Origin: Dehalococcoidia bacterium
Lineage (GTDB): Bacteria; Chloroflexota; Dehalococcoidia; Bin125
Reading direction: 5' to 3'
Length of the DNA: 64,000 nt
Assembly (NCBI GenBank): GCA_022826965.1
Contig: JAJDTU010000001.1
Location: 186,001-250,000, forward strand
In this document: positions 61,380-64,000 of the stretch, in pieces
How positions within the stretch are numbered: the stretch's first letter is position 1
Layout of the letters: every line of letters starts with the position of its first letter
Position numbers and translations under genes: made by a program
The notes under the pieces: generated by a model
What the model was told of the DNA's origin: nothing
Seen by the model: the letters and a program-made list of their open reading frames with translations, nothing else
The model's database searches: none

Positions 61380-61403
61380 GCTCTGTATCGCGCGATACAG
61401 AGC
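61380..61403. promoter_or_regulatory. 24-bp perfect palindrome
   Basis: GCTCTGTATCGC followed at once by its exact reverse complement, with no spacer. It lies 38 bp before the ATG of the CbiB-like protein and about 80 bp from the minus-strand promoter. Perfect even-length palindromes of this size commonly serve as operators for dimeric regulators. The regulator is unknown. Confidence 0.6.
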
Positions 61404-61440
61404 CGGGAACTCCAGGCACGGCGGATATGCTCATAGTCCA

Positions 61441-62367
61441 ATGCGCCGCACGACCGACCGCCTCACAATCTTCGCCCTGGCTCTCATCATCCAGGCCGCG
61501 CTGCAGTACCTGCTCGGCCCGCCACCCGACGGTCGGCCGACCTGGCTCGCCTGGGCGCTGTCGAAAAGCCGCCACCTCGCGTCGCTGCCACCGCGACTTC
61601 GCGTCTTTGCGCCGTTCGCTGCATCCGCCGTCTCGATTCGCGCGGCCGCGCTGGCTGAGCGCGCTCGACCCGGCGGCGGCGGACGCGCCGCGTCGATCCT
61701 GATCCAGGCGATTCTCCTGGCGGCCACCTTCGATGCCTGGCGTGGACTCAGAGCATCCGATGCCGTGCAACGCCACCTGGCCAGTGCGCCGCTGGACGAC
61801 GATGGAAGGCCGGTCGCCGCGCTCGACAGTGAGCGGATCGAAGCTGAGATTGGCCGCCTCGCCAACGCGCCCAGCGAGAGCGTGGTCGGTCCCTGGGCCG
61901 CATATGCGGCCTTCGACCTTTCCGGCGCGGTCGCCTACGCGGCCGTCGAATCGCTCGGCGGACCCATGGCCGGACCGGGCGCGGAAGGCCCGTTGACCGC
62001 GATCCTCGATCCGCGCCGCCGTCTCGTGTCGGTGCGGCGCGCTCGCGATGCCATCGCGGCCGCAGCCACCCTCGCGGCGCGCGGCCGCTCGGATCTGCAA
62101 CCACCCGAACTGGAAGAACTGGCCCTCGGTTCGGAGACGCCGATTCCTGTCACCGCCATGTCGGTGGCGCTTGATCGGCGCACCTCGTGGAACGGCCGCG
62201 CCGTCGGCTGGCAACGACCGGCTCCGGACATTGACGACTTCAGTCGCGCCCGTCGGCTGCACCTCAAGGCGCTGGGACTGCTGGCGATGACAGCGGCCGG
62301 CGTCGTGGCCGTCGGCGATCTGTTCCGGCCCACGCCAACCTCGAACGGCGAGGAGTGGGAGGAATAG
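61441..62367 (+). CDS. membrane protein, possibly a degenerate CbiB/CobD-like protein
   Basis: 308 residues from ATG 61441. N-terminal LALIIQAALQYLLGPPPDGRPTWLAW resembles the CbiB LLGDPP-x-x-HPV entry. The blocks GLRASDAVQRHL, SESVVGPWAAYAAFDLSGAVAYAAVESLGGPMAG and RDAIAAAATLAARG lie in the same order as CbiB [40 protein letters not shown] and DDLANWLPARL segments. However, key polar residues (AEN, DG, N-x-LD) are missing. CbiB attaches aminopropanol in cobalamin synthesis, and the salvage operon in this window lacks it. A homologue with lost or changed activity is the best reading. Confidence 0.4.
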   Translation: MRRTTDRLTIFALALIIQAALQYLLGPPPDGRPTWLAWALSKSRHLASLPPRLRVFAPFAASAVSIRAAALAERARPGGGGRAASILIQAILLAATFDAWRGLRASDAVQRHLASAPLDDDGRPVAALDSERIEAEIGRLANAPSESVVGPWAAYAAFDLSGAVAYAAVESLGGPMAGPGAEGPLTAILDPRRRLVSVRRARDAIAAAATLAARGRSDLQPPELEELALGSETPIPVTAMSVALDRRTSWNGRAVGWQRPAPDIDDFSRARRLHLKALGLLAMTAAGVVAVGDLFRPTPTSNGEEWEE

Positions 62368-62468
62368 CGCTATGCAGACAATTCGCCCATGCTTGCTAAG
62401 ATCAGCCACGTACCGCAGGCACGTACCACCGAGATGTGACACCGAGACACGACGACCGGAGACCGACC

Positions 62469-62894
62469 ATGCCGCAGTTCCCCTCCGTTGAATGGTTCGA
62501 AGCGCTTCGCGACACCGTTCAGGACGACCCGCACTGGCGCGATTTCGGGATGATGGACTGCGCCATGGGCGTCAATGTGGGCGAGACCACGATCAAGCTC
62601 GTCTTCGACGGCTACGAGATCCCGGAGATCGCGGATATCTCCAGCTCCACCGATGAGGAAGACCTCGACTTCACGCTCGTGATGCCCGAAGACCGCTGGC
62701 AGGAAATGATCGAGAACATCCAGAACAACGGCCACGCCGATCTGCATCACACCCTCAACACGATCGACCTCGAGAGTCCGGAGGAACTCGCAAAGGGCGA
62801 GGACTACACCCGCCGAGACCTCTTCTATCGCTTCAACCAGACCCTCCAGGACTTTTTCGACGCGTCGTCCTCGGTAGAGACGACCTTCGCCTAG
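62469..62894 (+). CDS. hypothetical protein, SCP2-like sterol-binding fold possible
   Basis: 141 residues beginning MPQFPSVEWFEALRDTVQDDPHWRDFG. The segment PSVEWFEAL and the later VNVGETTIKLVFDGYEIPEI are reminiscent of SCP2-type lipid-carrier domains, but this is by eye. Strongly acidic in the middle (STDEEDLDFTLVMPEDRWQEMIENI). No signal peptide or membrane helix. 102 bp after the CbiB-like gene; purine-rich spacing GAGACC before the ATG is not a strong ribosome site. Confidence 0.45.
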   Translation: MPQFPSVEWFEALRDTVQDDPHWRDFGMMDCAMGVNVGETTIKLVFDGYEIPEIADISSSTDEEDLDFTLVMPEDRWQEMIENIQNNGHADLHHTLNTIDLESPEELAKGEDYTRRDLFYRFNQTLQDFFDASSSVETTFA

Positions 62895-62927
62895 ACCCGC
62901 CGTCCACGCCATTCCCCTGCGCAATCC

Positions 62928-63242
62928 ATGACCATCGCCGAACCGCGTCTTCGCGAAGTACTGCGTGCTGCCGGCTGGCCCGACAACGAACTGGAGAACG
63001 CCCTCACGATCTCCTACCACGAGAGTCGTTGGAACCCCCGAGCGGTCAACAAGGATGACCCGTCCGGTGGCAGTTACGGTCTCTTCCAGATCAATGCCTG
63101 GTGGCAGTATTTCGGCGACGCCGAGATCGGTGAAAAACTCGATCCGGTCCTCGCGATGCGCCCGCTCTACAACGCGCGCTATGCCCTGCGAATCTGGCGC
63201 AAAAGCGGCTGGAAGCCGTGGAGCACCGCTCGGTACATCTGA
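62928..63242 (+). CDS. lysozyme-like/transglycosylase SLT-type small protein
   Basis: 104 residues with the lysozyme-like goose-type core: ISYHESRWNPRAVN (catalytic Glu in HESRW), GGSYGLFQINAWWQYF and LYNARYALRIWRKSGWKPW. It has no signal peptide or membrane anchor, unlike most cell-wall transglycosylases, and is only the catalytic domain. It lies between the SCP2-like gene and thyX. Phage origin is possible but no phage gene surrounds it. Confidence 0.7.
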   Translation: MTIAEPRLREVLRAAGWPDNELENALTISYHESRWNPRAVNKDDPSGGSYGLFQINAWWQYFGDAEIGEKLDPVLAMRPLYNARYALRIWRKSGWKPWSTARYI

Positions 63243-63330
63243 GGCGAACCATGCCAATCGCAATTCGTCCTCCGCTATATTCAGTTGACATATTCACCAC
63301 CCCTCCTGTGAACCGAGTGGACGAGTAGAC

Positions 63331-64000
63331 GTGGCTATCTCCGTCAAGCTGATCGACCACACCAAGGATCCGATCCGCGCGCTCTACATGGCGTACCGCG
63401 TCTGCTACTCGGCCCTGACGCCGCAGCAGGTGCTCGACCGGATCGACGACGAGCGCATCTCACGGGAGAAGATGCTCGAATTCGTCGAGGCCCGCTTGCT
63501 CACCGGCCACATGTCCCCGCTCGAGCAGGTCCATTTCGAGTTCGGCATCTCCGGCGTCTCGCGCGCCTTCTCGCACCAGTTCGTGCGCCACCGCATCGGG
63601 ATCAGCTTCGAGCAGCAGAGCCAGCGCTATGTCACCTACAAGGGCGGCGCCTTTCCTTACACCGTGCCCAAGACCGTGGAGAAAGCGGGGCTCGGCGACG
63701 ATATGACGGCGCTCTTCGCTCAGGCCGGCGCGCTCTACGAGAAGATGGTCGAGGCCGGCGTGCCCGCCGAGGATGCCCGCTTCCTGCTGCCCAATGCCAC
63801 CAACACCAACTTCAAGATCACGGTCAACTTCGCCTCGCTCCTGCACATCTCCGACCTCCGTCTCTGCACCCGGGCACAGTGGGAGTTCCGCAAGGTCGTC
63901 TCCCTGATGCGGGCCGAAGTCGTCAAGGTCGCCCCGGAACTGGGCCGCCAGCTCCAGCCCAAGTGCGGCGAACGCCGCCTCGGCTACTGCGACGAGGACT
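63331..64000 (+). CDS. thyX: FAD-dependent thymidylate synthase, 5' part
   Basis: At least 223 residues; the window ends before the stop. The ThyX signature is in FSHQFVRHRIGISFEQQSQRY, with eight residues between RHR and Ser instead of the usual seven. LPNATNTNFKITVNFASLLHISDLRLCTRAQWE and EVVKVAPELGRQLQPKCGERR continue the family pattern. It makes dTMP from dUMP using methylene-tetrahydrofolate, FAD and NADPH. GTG start at 63331. Finding ThyX suggests that ThyA may be absent elsewhere. Confidence 0.93.
   Translation, partial: MAISVKLIDHTKDPIRALYMAYRVCYSALTPQQVLDRIDDERISREKMLEFVEARLLTGHMSPLEQVHFEFGISGVSRAFSHQFVRHRIGISFEQQSQRYVTYKGGAFPYTVPKTVEKAGLGDDMTALFAQAGALYEKMVEAGVPAEDARFLLPNATNTNFKITVNFASLLHISDLRLCTRAQWEFRKVVSLMRAEVVKVAPELGRQLQPKCGERRLGYCDED

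Noticed and set aside
62928-63242. Prophage remnant based on the lysozyme-like gene
   Set aside because: It is a single gene between housekeeping-type genes, with no integrase, structural or holin gene nearby.
63331-64000. ThyX with an eight-residue gap in RHR-x-S as a defective enzyme
   Set aside because: Variation between seven and eight residues seems tolerated in the family as I remember it, and the other conserved blocks are intact; an alignment would settle it.

Overview
The window is about 64 kb of GC-rich, densely coded bacterial chromosome. No rRNA, tRNA, insertion sequence or CRISPR array was seen. Several features together suggest a Chloroflexota-like organism, possibly in the Dehalococcoidia/SAR202 sphere: an AddAB-type recombination nuclease, a LexA gene next to a GAAC-N4-GTTC box, ThyX, a fused uroporphyrinogen methyltransferase/synthase, a single-chain acyl-CoA carboxylase, and many flavin-dependent and CoA-linked catabolic enzymes. 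This placement is inference; an actinobacterial relative is not excluded.

Layout. 1-4.2 kb: a Liv-type branched-chain amino acid/amide ABC importer (binding-protein C-terminus, LivH, LivM, LivG, LivF), then an MFS transporter. 5.6-11.6 kb: a cobalamin riboswitch with a P1 helix, B12 box and downstream intrinsic terminator, heading a tightly packed operon btuC-btuD-cobO-cobT-cobS-cobC-cobU for corrinoid uptake and nucleotide-loop assembly. No btuF or normal cbiB is present, but a degenerate CbiB-like protein is encoded at 61.4-62.4 kb. 11.6-16.2 kb: assorted genes (CapA-type phosphatase fused to a PstS-like domain, SMP-30, CinA-like, ThuA-like). 16.2-37 kb: an accessory-looking catabolic region with two tandem carboxyltransferases, enoyl-CoA hydratases, an amidase, an aminotransferase with a kinase, an ArsR/SRPBCC pair with a readable promoter-operator, a 1135-residue single-chain acyl-CoA carboxylase, acyl-CoA-dehydrogenase-like and luciferase-like flavoenzymes, VOC proteins and an ArsI/CadI-like protein. 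37-43 kb: a secreted 5'-nucleotidase, a uracil-DNA glycosylase, pyrE and signal peptidase I. 43-47 kb: a haem/sirohaem operon (sirC, hemC, cobA-hemD, hemB). 47-59 kb: housekeeping DNA replication and repair (dnaN, addB, addA, holA, lexA). 59-64 kb: a PIG-L deacetylase, a Nudix enzyme, small zinc-binding proteins, the CbiB-like protein and the 5' part of thyX.

The most striking item is at 29.67-30.84 kb. What looks like two adjacent frames is one gene interrupted by an in-frame TGA in a U-P-L-C context, followed 18 nt later by a perfect 6-bp hairpin with a GU-containing loop. The protein resembles the glycine/betaine/sarcosine/D-proline reductase selenoprotein B family, so I read it as a selenoprotein and TGA as selenocysteine. 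This implies selenocysteine machinery elsewhere in the genome.

The haem/sirohaem genes and the B12-controlled operon are functionally linked, because uroporphyrinogen III and precorrin-2 are the common tetrapyrrole precursors. The cob genes here, however, look like a salvage/finishing set rather than a de novo corrin-ring pathway.
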